16,641 bases of DNA, from contig DJOV01000063.1 in assembly GCA_002437285.1 (NCBI GenBank), positions 1-16,641 on the forward strand, written 5' to 3'. How positions within the stretch are numbered: position 1 is the stretch's first letter; each line of letters begins with the position of its first letter. Source of the DNA: Prevotella sp. UBA6429. GTDB taxonomy: Bacteria > Bacteroidota > Bacteroidia > Bacteroidales > Bacteroidaceae. The notes under the pieces are model-generated. The model was given only the letters and a program-made list of their open reading frames with translations. It was not told the DNA's origin and did no database searches. Of this stretch, positions 1-7,442 are shown in pieces. The translations under genes and the position numbers were made by a program.

Positions 1-55
1 TTTTTTATATACATTGTCCGCTTTCTTGCCGAGCATTTCCAAGGATAGAGGAGCC
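1..55 (+). mobile_element. Possible insertion-sequence tail at the left edge
   Basis: From base 3 an open frame enters from outside the window and ends at a TGA at 57-59. It reads FYIHCPLS and finishes IEEP. The minus-strand frame entering from the right edge also begins IHCPFS and passes through GEEP. Bases 9-27 are the reverse complement of the last 19 bases of the window with one mismatch. The fragment ends in GAGGAGCC (48-55), whose complement GGCTCCTC resembles the right-hand boundary GGCTCTTC. I read this as the 3' tail and terminal repeat of a transposase gene, possibly of an ISL3-like family. The family is a guess, and the body of the element lies outside the window. Confidence 0.4.
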
Positions 56-117
56 ATGAAATGGCGCGCCAACAAAAAAAGATTTGCCGCAAGTGCAGTT
101 ATTCAGGAAAAAACAAT

Positions 118-125
118 TAATTTTG
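118..125 (+). promoter_or_regulatory. Candidate -7 box for purL
   Basis: TAATTTTG matches the Bacteroidetes -7 consensus TAnnTTTG exactly and continues as TTTGCA, like the other strong promoters in this window. It lies 37 bp before the purL ATG. No good TTTG -33 element stands at the usual distance: the nearest, at 83-86, is about 31 bp upstream, which is too far. The call rests on the -7 box alone. Confidence 0.5.
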
Positions 126-162
126 CATTTGTATAACACGCACCTATTAATTTATACAGACC

Positions 163-3100
163 ATGATACTATTCTTCAAGACTCCCAAGGAGAACATCAT
201 TGCCACTGAGATGGACCACCAACCCAGTGAGCAGGAGAAACAAGCCCTCTGTTGGCTTTATGGCGACGCCACACTTGTGGACGTCGACACCCTCACAGGC
301 TTCTTCGTCGGCCCCCGCCGCGAAATGATCACCCCATGGAGCACCAATGCCGTTGAGATTACACAAAACATGAGTCTCACCGGCATTTCGCGTATAGAGG
401 AGTTCTTCCCCGTGGAGAGTGAGAATGCCAGCCACGACCGCATGCTGCAGCGCATGTACAACGGACTGGACCAGCAAATCTTCACTGTCAACCACCAGCC
501 CGAGCCCATCAAGCACGTGGACAGTATCGAGCAATACAACGAGGAAGAAGGCCTGGCGCTGAGCCCTGAAGAGATAGAATACCTGCATAAGATAGAGAAA
601 GAGAACGGCCGTCCGCTCACCGACTCGGAGATTTTCGGTTTCGCCCAGATCAACTCTGAACATTGCCGCCACAAGATCTTCGGCGGTTCCTTCATCATCG
701 ACGGTGAGGAGCGCCCGTCATCGCTCTTCGCACTCATCAAGAAGACAACCAAGGAGCACCCCGGCAAGATACTCTCAGCCTACAAGGACAACGTGGCTTT
801 CGCGCAAGGCCCCACCATCGAGCAGTTTGCCCCTGAGGACCAGACAACCGCCGACTTCTTCCACGTGAAGCCCATCGAGAGTGTCATCTCACTGAAGGCC
901 GAGACCCACAATTTCCCCACCACTGTGGAGCCATTCAACGGCGCCGCCACAGGAACGGGCGGTGAGATTCGCGACCGCATGGGTGGCGGCACGGGCTCAT
1001 GGCCCATCGCCGGCACCGCCGTATACATGACATCATACCCCCGCCTGGCCGCCGAGGACAAGGACAAGCCCCGCGCATGGGAGTCACACATCGCCCCGCG
1101 CAAGTGGCTCTATCAGACCCCGCAGGAGATCCTGACCAAGGCCTCCAACGGCGCATCCGACTTCGGCAACAAGTTTGGCCAGCCACTCATCACCGGATCA
1201 GTGCTCACCTTCGAATACCAGACATCGGCCGCCGACACAGCCAAGTTGGCCGACGGCTCCGACGCCGAGCAAAACGTGGGCAACGCCACTTCCTCCACAG
1301 GCGATGCAGTCTATGCCTATGACAAGGTCATCATGCTGGCCGGTGGCGTGGGCTACGGCAAGAAGCGCGACTGCCTGAAGAAAGAGCCCAAGGCAGGCGA
1401 GGACATCGTCGTCGTGGGTGGAGACAATTACCGCATCGGACTGGGCGGCGGTTCCGTGTCATCGGTCGACACGGGCCGCTACGGCACCGCCGTGGAGCTC
1501 AACGCCGTGCAGCGAGCCAACCCAGAGATGCAAAAACGCGCCTACAACCTCGTGCGCGCCCTCGTCGAGGACGACACCAACCCCGTGACATCCATCCACG
1601 ACCACGGCTCGGCCGGTCACCTCAACTGCCTCTCTGAGCTGGCTGAGGAGTGTGGCGGTGAGATTGACATGACCAAGCTGCCCATTGGCGACAAGACGCT
1701 CTCGGCCAAGGAGATCATCGCCAACGAGAGCCAGGAGCGCATGGGCCTGCTCATCGACGACGACCAGCTCGACAAGGTGGAGAAGATCGCAGCACGCGAG
1801 CGCGCCCCCTTCTATGTGGTAGGCCACACCACGGGCGACGCACATTTCTCCTTTGTCCAAGGCGATGGCGTGAAACCCTTCGACCTCGACGTGGCGCAGA
1901 TGTTCGGCCATTCGCCCAAGACCATCATGCGCGATGTCACGGTGACGCACCACTACGAGGACGCCACCTACTCGCTCGACAAGATAGACGAATACCTGAG
2001 CAACGTGCTGCAGCTCGAGGCTGTGGCCTGCAAGGACTGGCTCACCAACAAGGTGGACCGCTCGGTGACAGGCAAGGTGGCACGCCAGCAGACACAGGGA
2101 CAGGTGCAGTTGCCTCTGAGCGACTGTGGCGTGGTGGCCCTCGACTACCGCGGCAAGGCAGGCATCGCCACCGCCTTGGGACATGCGCCCCAGGCTGGCA
2201 TGGCCGATCCGGCAGCTGGCAGTGTGCTCAGCGTGGCTGAGAGCCTGACCAACATCGTCTGGGCACCCGTCGCCACTGACCGCGAGCACCCATCGCCCGT
2301 GCAGAACCTCAACCTCTCGGCCAACTGGATGTGGCCCTGCCGATCACAACAGGGAGAGGATGCCCGCCTCTATGACGCCGTGCAAGCCTTGTCAAACTTC
2401 TGTTGCAGCCTGGGGCTGAACGTGCCCACAGGCAAGGACTCCCTGTCACTGTCACAGCAATATCCCGACGGTTCCAAGGTCATCGCGCCGGGCACGGTCA
2501 TCGTGACAGCCGGAGCAGAGGTGAGCGACGTGCGCCAGACAGTGTCGCCCGTGATGGTCAACGACAAGAACTCATCCTTATATTATATAGACTTCTCGTT
2601 CGACGCCCAGCGTCTCGGAGGCTCCGCCTTCGCACAGACCTTGGGCAAGATCGGGTCGGACGTGCCCACGGTGAAGAACCCCGAGTACTTCGCCGACTGC
2701 TTCAACGCCATTCAGCACCTCATCAAGAAAGGATGGATCATGGCCGGGCACGACGTGTCGGCAGGCGGTCTCATCACCACCCTGCTCGAGATGACGTTCG
2801 CCAACAAGGAAGGCGGCATGCACGTCAACCTGCACGACGTGGAGCCCGAGTCGGACGACGTGGTGAAGATACTCTTCGCCGAGAACCCGGGCGTGGTCAT
2901 CCAGGTGAGTGACTCACACAAGCGTGAGCTGAAAGAATACCTCGATGACGAAGGCATCGGCTACGCCAAGATCGCATACCCCACGCCAGCAGAGCGCAAA
3001 GTGGTGGTGGTGAAGGACGAGTGGAAACACGAGTTTGACATCGACACGCTGCGCGACACATGGTATCGCACCTCCGCCCTGCTCGACGAGCACCAGAGCA

Positions 3101-4008
3101 TGAACGGCATGGCGGCTGAGCGCTACAACAACTACAAGAAGCAACCGCTCGAGATCAAGTTCCACGACACGTTCAAGGGCTCGTTTGCGTCGCTTGGCAT
3201 CAACCCCGACCGTTGGAAGGCCGCCAAGAAGAGCGGCAAGAATGACAGCAAGGCTCCCGTGGCTGCCATCATCCGCGAGAAGGGAACCAACGGTGATCGG
3301 GAGATGGCCTACTCGCTGTGGCTGGCCGGATTTGAAGTGAAAGACGTGATGATGACCGACCTCATCAGCGGACGAGAGACACTCGACGAGGTCAACATGA
3401 TTGTCTTCTGCGGCGGATTCTCCAACAGCGACGTGCTGGGATCAGCCAAGGGCTGGGCCGGAGCATTCCTTTACAACCCCAAGGCCAAGGAGGCGCTCGA
3501 CCGCTTCTACGCACGTGAGGACACATTGTCGCTCGGCATCTGCAATGGTTGCCAGCTGATGGTGGAGCTCAACCTCATCAATCCGGAGCACGAGCACCGC
3601 GCCCACCTGTTGCACAACAGGTCGCAGAAGTTTGAAAGCGCATTCCTCGGACTGTCCATCCCGCAGAACAACAGTGTCATGCTGGGATCGCTGAGCGGCG
3701 ACAAGCTCGGCATCTGGGTGGCACACGGAGAGGGCCGTTTCGAGTTGCCCGAACCCGAGGACCACTACAACATCGTGGCAAAATACAACTACGCCGAATA
3801 TCCCGGCAACCCCAACGGTTCCGACTACAACGTGGCCGGCATCTGCTCGGCCGACGGTCGACACCTGGCCATGATGCCACACCCGGAGCGTGCCATCTTC
3901 CCTTGGCAGAACGCCTGGTATCCGGCACAGCACGCCCACGATGACGTGACCCCCTGGATGGAAGCTTTCGTCAACGCGAGAAAGTGGATTGAAAAGAAGA
4001 ACAAATAA
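163..4008 (+). CDS. purL: Phosphoribosylformylglycinamidine synthase (FGAM synthase)
   Basis: This cytoplasmic enzyme catalyses the fourth step of purine synthesis, converting FGAR, glutamine and ATP to FGAM. At 1281 residues it is the large one-piece form, close to the roughly 1295 of the E. coli enzyme, so separate PurS and PurQ proteins are not needed. An N-terminal PurS-like region is followed by the linker signature SEHCRHK (165-171). Next come the two AIRS-type halves, with ETHNFP at 247-252 and a glycine-rich ATP-binding stretch just after. The C-terminal glutamine amidotransferase has nucleophile Cys1127 in GICNGCQ and His1240/Glu1242 in MPHPER, so the full triad is present. The ATG follows an AT-rich leader with a -7 box, and the N-terminus MILFFKTP looks normal for Bacteroidales. 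A strong terminator follows, so it is probably monocistronic. Identification is very secure. Confidence 0.98.
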   Translation: MILFFKTPKENIIATEMDHQPSEQEKQALCWLYGDATLVDVDTLTGFFVGPRREMITPWSTNAVEITQNMSLTGISRIEEFFPVESENASHDRMLQRMYNGLDQQIFTVNHQPEPIKHVDSIEQYNEEEGLALSPEEIEYLHKIEKENGRPLTDSEIFGFAQINSEHCRHKIFGGSFIIDGEERPSSLFALIKKTTKEHPGKILSAYKDNVAFAQGPTIEQFAPEDQTTADFFHVKPIESVISLKAETHNFPTTVEPFNGAATGTGGEIRDRMGGGTGSWPIAGTAVYMTSYPRLAAEDKDKPRAWESHIAPRKWLYQTPQEILTKASNGASDFGNKFGQPLITGSVLTFEYQTSAADTAKLADGSDAEQNVGNATSSTGDAVYAYDKVIMLAGGVGYGKKRDCLKKEPKAGEDIVVVGGDNYRIGLGGGSVSSVDTGRYGTAVELNAVQRANPEMQKRAYNLVRALVEDDTNPVTSIHDHGSAGHLNCLSELAEECGGEIDMTKLPIGDKTLSAKEIIANESQERMGLLIDDDQLDKVEKIAARERAPFYVVGHTTGDAHFSFVQGDGVKPFDLDVAQMFGHSPKTIMRDVTVTHHYEDATYSLDKIDEYLSNVLQLEAVACKDWLTNKVDRSVTGKVARQQTQGQVQLPLSDCGVVALDYRGKAGIATALGHAPQAGMADPAAGSVLSVAESLTNIVWAPVATDREHPSPVQNLNLSANWMWPCRSQQGEDARLYDAVQALSNFCCSLGLNVPTGKDSLSLSQQYPDGSKVIAPGTVIVTAGAEVSDVRQTVSPVMVNDKNSSLYYIDFSFDAQRLGGSAFAQTLGKIGSDVPTVKNPEYFADCFNAIQHLIKKGWIMAGHDVSAGGLITTLLEMTFANKEGGMHVNLHDVEPESDDVVKILFAENPGVVIQVSDSHKRELKEYLDDEGIGYAKIAYPTPAERKVVVVKDEWKHEFDIDTLRDTWYRTSALLDEHQSMNGMAAERYNNYKKQPLEIKFHDTFKGSFASLGINPDRWKAAKKSGKNDSKAPVAAIIREKGTNGDREMAYSLWLAGFEVKDVMMTDLISGRETLDEVNMIVFCGGFSNSDVLGSAKGWAGAFLYNPKAKEALDRFYAREDTLSLGICNGCQLMVELNLINPEHEHRAHLLHNRSQKFESAFLGLSIPQNNSVMLGSLSGDKLGIWVAHGEGRFELPEPEDHYNIVAKYNYAEYPGNPNGSDYNVAGICSADGRHLAMMPHPERAIFPWQNAWYPAQHAHDDVTPWMEAFVNARKWIEKKNK

Positions 4009-4032
4009 AAAACAGCAAATTGCCTTCAACCG

Positions 4033-4071
4033 AAATCCCCTCTCCCCCCGAGAGGGGATTTGGTTGTTTTT
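4033..4071 (+). terminator. Rho-independent terminator of purL
   Basis: A perfect 12-bp stem (4033-4044 with 4050-4061) has a five-C loop and is followed by a short T run (4067-4071). It starts 25 bp after the purL stop and should separate purL from the transporter genes downstream. Confidence 0.85.
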
Positions 4072-4126
4072 CGTGCACATCCTCCCGTCATACCACAGGA
4101 AGAGGCACGCGCACAAGCGACAACCC

Positions 4127-4726
4127 ATGGACCAGAACACACCAGAAAGGCCTTACGGCGCAACCCGACAGGCCCTCACCACGGACACGAAGACCACGAG
4201 CGGACTGAAACTCTTCACCACGTTCTTCAGGATCGGAGCCTTCACCCTGGGCGGCGGTTATGCCATGATCCCCATCATCCAGGCTGAAGTGGTGGAGAAG
4301 AACAAGTGGATCAGGCAGGAGGACTTCATAGACCTCATCGCCATCGCACAAAGCTGCCCAGGTGTCTTTGCGGCCAACATCGCCACCTTCATCGGCTATA
4401 AGATCAACGGGGTGAAAGGGGCGGCCTGCACCACCATCGGCGCTTGCCTGCCCTCGTTTCTCATCATCCTGGCCATTGCCATGGTGTTCCGCCAGTTCAT
4501 GGACGTGAAGTGGATAGCAGCCATGTTCAATGGCATACGCCCCGCGGTGGTGGCACTCATCGCCGTGCCCACGTTCAACCTCGCGAAGAGCGCAAAGGTC
4601 TCCCTGTCCAACGCCTGGATACCCGTGGTGTCGGCACTACTGATATGGGCACTCGGTGTCAACCCGATATGGATCATCATCGCAGCCGGTGTCGGCGGCT
4701 TTCTCTATGGCAAATACCTGAAATAA
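4127..4726 (+). CDS. Chromate transporter family protein, first half-size subunit
   Basis: This is a short-chain CHR-family inner-membrane protein of 199 residues with about six hydrophobic segments. CHR proteins export chromate in studied cases, but many homologues have unknown substrates. The family signature is visible as FRIGAFTLGGGYAMIP near residue 35, followed by the CPGVFAAN motif. Single-domain CHR proteins usually occur as adjacent pairs that work together, and the partner starts 6 bp downstream. The frame is open upstream into the purL end, but I chose the ATG at 4127. Earlier starts would place the purL terminator hairpin inside the coding region and add a basic, non-conserved extension. 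The motif reads PGV rather than the PGP seen in the partner, as expected for two non-identical halves. The family is certain; the substrate is not. Confidence 0.9.
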   Translation: MDQNTPERPYGATRQALTTDTKTTSGLKLFTTFFRIGAFTLGGGYAMIPIIQAEVVEKNKWIRQEDFIDLIAIAQSCPGVFAANIATFIGYKINGVKGAACTTIGACLPSFLIILAIAMVFRQFMDVKWIAAMFNGIRPAVVALIAVPTFNLAKSAKVSLSNAWIPVVSALLIWALGVNPIWIIIAAGVGGFLYGKYLK

Positions 4727-4732
4727 GGCATC

Positions 4733-5305
4733 ATGATATACCTACAACTCTTTTGGACCTTTTTCAAGATCGGACTGTTCGGATTCGGCGGTGGCTACGG
4801 CATGCTCTCGCTCATCCAAATGGAGACGGTGCACAACCATGCATGGCTCTCCTCGGCCGAGTTCACCAACATCGTGGCCATCTCACAGATGACACCGGGC
4901 CCCATCGGCATCAACTCGGCCACCTACTGCGGCTACACCGCCCTGCACAACGCCGGCTATGGTGGAGTGATGGCTGTGCTCGGGTCGGCCACTGCGACCA
5001 TCGCCTTGGTGTTGCCGTCGTTCATCCTGATGATTCTCATCAGCAAGATGTTCATGAAATACATGAAGACCCGAATTGTGCAAGATGTCTTCTCCGGCCT
5101 GCGCCCAGCCGTAGTGGGCCTGCTGGCAGCCGCCACGCTGCTGCTCTGCAACGGCGAAAACTTCTCCACACCGGCACACCCCTGGCACTTCTGCATTAGC
5201 GTTGCGCTCTTCATCGCCACATTTGTCGGCACCAAATGGGTCAAGATCAACCCCATTCACATGATCTGCTACGCAGCTTTTGCCGGCCTGTTACTGCTCT
5301 ACTGA
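4733..5305 (+). CDS. Chromate transporter family protein, second half-size subunit
   Basis: This 190-residue CHR-family membrane protein is the likely partner of the gene 6 bp upstream. It repeats the signature as FKIGLFGFGGGYGMLS near residues 11-26 and has the classical PGP motif as TPGPIGIN, followed by ATYCGY. The rest is hydrophobic helices, with the RPAVVGLLAA segment matching RPAVVALIAV in the partner. The 6-bp spacing implies co-transcription and probably translational coupling. In Bacillus subtilis, paired short CHR proteins are both needed for chromate resistance, so a heteromeric pump is the natural inference. The actual ion in an anaerobic gut-type bacterium is not known from sequence. 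Confidence 0.92.
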   Translation: MIYLQLFWTFFKIGLFGFGGGYGMLSLIQMETVHNHAWLSSAEFTNIVAISQMTPGPIGINSATYCGYTALHNAGYGGVMAVLGSATATIALVLPSFILMILISKMFMKYMKTRIVQDVFSGLRPAVVGLLAAATLLLCNGENFSTPAHPWHFCISVALFIATFVGTKWVKINPIHMICYAAFAGLLLLY

Positions 5306-5331
5306 CAGCTCCGACACATCGCCCCACACCT

Positions 5332-5379
5332 ATGAAATCCAACGCCAAACCAACCTACCTCAAACCCCAAAACATATGA
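5332..5379 (+). other. Tiny 15-codon reading frame overlapping the permease start
   Basis: An ATG at 5332 opens a 15-codon frame (MKSNAKPTYLKPQNI) whose TGA at 5377-5379 overlaps the ATG at 5376 of the next gene in the arrangement ATGA. This geometry is typical of translational coupling or of a short leader peptide. The frame is short and has no recognisable motif, so chance is quite possible. Confidence 0.2.
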
Positions 5380-6269
5380 CCCCATCCAATACGGTGAAAG
5401 GTTTCGCCAACCGATGGATATCAGCCACATCATTCGGACTGATTCCCTTGTTCTCCATCCCCGTCATGACGGCAGGCATGCACCTGCCTTCAATGATGGT
5501 CTATCGCTTCGCCTTCGGCTGCCTGGGCATCCTGGCGGTACTGCTGTGGCAACGCACAAACTTGAAAGTGTCGCTCGTCGAACTGGCGGAAATCAGCCTG
5601 CTGGCACTCTTCTACGATGTCGAAGCGCTGCTCATGATTCTCGGCTACAACTATATGCCCAGCGGGGTGGCCACCACACTGGTGTTCTCCTACCCCATCT
5701 GGACCGAACTTCTGATGCTTCTGTTCTTCCACGAACGCTTCTCGTGGCCGACGATAGGCGCCATGACACTGGCCTTTGCGGGTGTAGCTTGCATGTCGGG
5801 AATTGGCGGCGACGCTGACATACAACCCTTAGGTGTGGTCATCGAACTCGCCGCAGGCTTTTCCTACGCACTCTACATGGTCTCCATGCCGCACATGAGG
5901 GTACGCCACATGGGCGGACTGAAACTGACGTTCTACGTCTTTCTCATGGGCATGGTGTTTTTCGCCATCTTTTCCTTCTTGTTCTTCGACGGGATAGAGA
6001 TGGCCAAGAGCACCGACATGCTCGTCAACCTGGCCCTGTTGGGCATCGTGTCCACTGCCTTGAGCAACGTCACACTCATCCCCGCCATCGAGCAGATCGG
6101 CGCCACGCTGACCGCCATACTTGGCGCATTTGAGCCCCTGACAGCCATGGTCATCAGCATCTTGGTCTTCGGTGACACGCTGACGCCAGCCATCGGAGCC
6201 GGCTTCGTGCTCATCATCGGTGCGGTGCTGACCCTCATTCTCATCAAAATGAAACGCCATGAAGCATAA
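5376..6269 (+). CDS. EamA/DMT-superfamily permease
   Basis: This 297-residue inner-membrane protein of the drug/metabolite transporter superfamily has about ten transmembrane helices in two EamA repeats. The first repeat ends near GATLAFAGV-type sequence (MTLAFAGVACMSG). The second ends with the typical tail EPLTAMVISILVFGDTLTP followed by a helix ending in LILIKMKRHEA. The family carries amino acids, sugars, nucleotide sugars or drugs, and the substrate cannot be read from sequence. The frame is open further upstream, but the ATG at 5376 gives the usual family length and removes a non-hydrophobic extension that would overlap the CHR gene. It lies 70 bp after the CHR pair, and its last 11 bases overlap the start of the GH43 gene, so all four genes are probably one operon. 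Confidence 0.9.
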   Translation: MTPSNTVKGFANRWISATSFGLIPLFSIPVMTAGMHLPSMMVYRFAFGCLGILAVLLWQRTNLKVSLVELAEISLLALFYDVEALLMILGYNYMPSGVATTLVFSYPIWTELLMLLFFHERFSWPTIGAMTLAFAGVACMSGIGGDADIQPLGVVIELAAGFSYALYMVSMPHMRVRHMGGLKLTFYVFLMGMVFFAIFSFLFFDGIEMAKSTDMLVNLALLGIVSTALSNVTLIPAIEQIGATLTAILGAFEPLTAMVISILVFGDTLTPAIGAGFVLIIGAVLTLILIKMKRHEA

Positions 6270-7284
6270 CTGTCTCTTGTTGCTGATGGCATTGGCATTG
6301 GCGCAAACAGTCGCCTTGGCCCAACGCAGACCGCAACGTCCCGTCACTTTCGACACCGACACCCCGTTTGTCCATGATCCCGTGATGGCCTACGAGGACG
6401 GTGTCTATCATGTCTATTACACCGGTCACCACATCGGGCACATGACCTCCACCGACCGGCGCACGTGGAACGTGAAGCGCGACGGTCTCGTCACACACAT
6501 ACCGGCATGGACACACGACAGCGTGCCTGGCTTCCGCGAACATATCTGGGCACCCGATATCATTCAGTGGCGCAACCGTTGGTGGATGGCTTACAGTTGC
6601 TCGACATTCGGGAAGAACACATCAGCCATCGGCCTTCTGTCTGCCTCGTCACTTTCCGCAGGCGACTGGAAAGATGAGGGATGCCTTGTGGCCAGCCAAG
6701 CCAGGCGAGACAACTGGAATGCCATAGACCCCGCATTTGTCAAGGATGACAAAGACAGTCTGTGGATGGCATGGGGCTCGTTTTGGGATGGCATCCAGCT
6801 GGCACCCCTTGCCTTGCATCACGGAAGGCCACAGCCGGCCGGTTATCCCCGGACCATCGCCCGACGTTACTACCGCAACGCTCCCAACGGACTGGAAAAT
6901 CCCACGTCGAGACATGCGGGCGTAAACGCCATTGAGGCACCCTTCATCATGCGCCATGACGGATTCTATTATCTCTTCGTCAGTTGGGACTATTGTTGCC
7001 GGGGCGAGCAGAGCACTTACCGCGTCGTGGTGGGCCGCAGCCGGGAAGTCAGCGGTCCCTACCTCGACCGACAAGGAGTGCCCATGTACGCAGGTGGCGG
7101 AACGCCTGTCATCAGCGGAGACGGCAAGGTGTTTGAAGCGGCAGGACACAGCGCAGCCTATCATCTCGCGGAAGGTGACCTCTTCATCTGCCACGGATAC
7201 AGCATTCCCCTGCACGGACAGAGCATCCTCATACAGCGCAAGATGGACTGGGAAGACGGGTGGCCTGTGCTGAAGGGACAATGA
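6259..7284 (+). CDS. Secreted GH43 glycosidase, arabinan endo-1,5-alpha-L-arabinosidase-like
   Basis: This 341-residue glycoside hydrolase of family 43 is probably exported. Residues 1-21 form a signal peptide with a Leu/Ala core and likely cleavage before Gln22. The catalytic residues expected of the five-bladed propeller are visible: base Asp40 in HDPVM, pKa-modulating Asp157 in NAIDPAF, and acid Glu226 in AIEAPF. The stretches WAPDI, MAWGSFWDGI and YLFVSWDYCCRG, and the later GGGTPV and AAGHSA, resemble arabinanase-type subfamilies. These cut alpha-1,5-arabinan of pectin side chains. There is no accessory sugar-binding domain. The gene overlaps the EamA permease by 11 bp, suggesting translational coupling. 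No SusC/SusD pair is nearby. Family assignment is firm; exact specificity is inference. Confidence 0.88.
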   Translation: MKHNCLLLLMALALAQTVALAQRRPQRPVTFDTDTPFVHDPVMAYEDGVYHVYYTGHHIGHMTSTDRRTWNVKRDGLVTHIPAWTHDSVPGFREHIWAPDIIQWRNRWWMAYSCSTFGKNTSAIGLLSASSLSAGDWKDEGCLVASQARRDNWNAIDPAFVKDDKDSLWMAWGSFWDGIQLAPLALHHGRPQPAGYPRTIARRYYRNAPNGLENPTSRHAGVNAIEAPFIMRHDGFYYLFVSWDYCCRGEQSTYRVVVGRSREVSGPYLDRQGVPMYAGGGTPVISGDGKVFEAAGHSAAYHLAEGDLFICHGYSIPLHGQSILIQRKMDWEDGWPVLKGQ

Positions 7285-7442
7285 GCCTACTGCCAAACAA
7301 CGACCACAGCGCAACGGCCAAATAGCAACGGCCTACTTCCCAAAGCACCAATGCGACACGAAGAACACTATTTCGGAAAACAATCTTATTAACACACAAG
7401 CACAAGGAAAGTATTAATTTCAACTTAAAAACACGAAACGCA
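7285..7442 (+). other. Leader region between the GH43 and GH27 genes
   Basis: These 158 bp have no plausible gene. A 9-bp direct repeat GCAACGGCC lies at 7311-7319 and 7325-7333, and GCCTAC occurs at 7285-7290 and 7331-7336. The last 60 bp are AT-rich, as expected for a Bacteroidetes leader, but I find no good TAnnTTTG box and no strong terminator. The GH27 gene may therefore be read through from upstream or have a weak promoter. Confidence 0.4.

Noticed and set aside
56..136. A 26-codon frame starting MKWRANKK before purL
   Set aside because: It lies in the AT-rich purL leader, includes the -7 box, and shows no conserved feature. Likely chance.
1459..2289. A 276-codon minus-strand frame inside purL
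   Set aside because: It lies within the conserved PurL coding region, has no homologous features, and has the His/Val/Leu-rich look of an antisense shadow.
163..4008. A composite transposon carrying purL and neighbours, suggested by the inverted edge repeats
   Set aside because: The cargo is core chromosomal genes with uniform base composition. The edges alone more simply indicate independent insertions or an assembly break.
3442..4140. A 232-codon minus-strand frame over the purL 3' end
   Set aside because: It runs through the purL terminator hairpin and mirrors the amidotransferase domain. No signal of its own.
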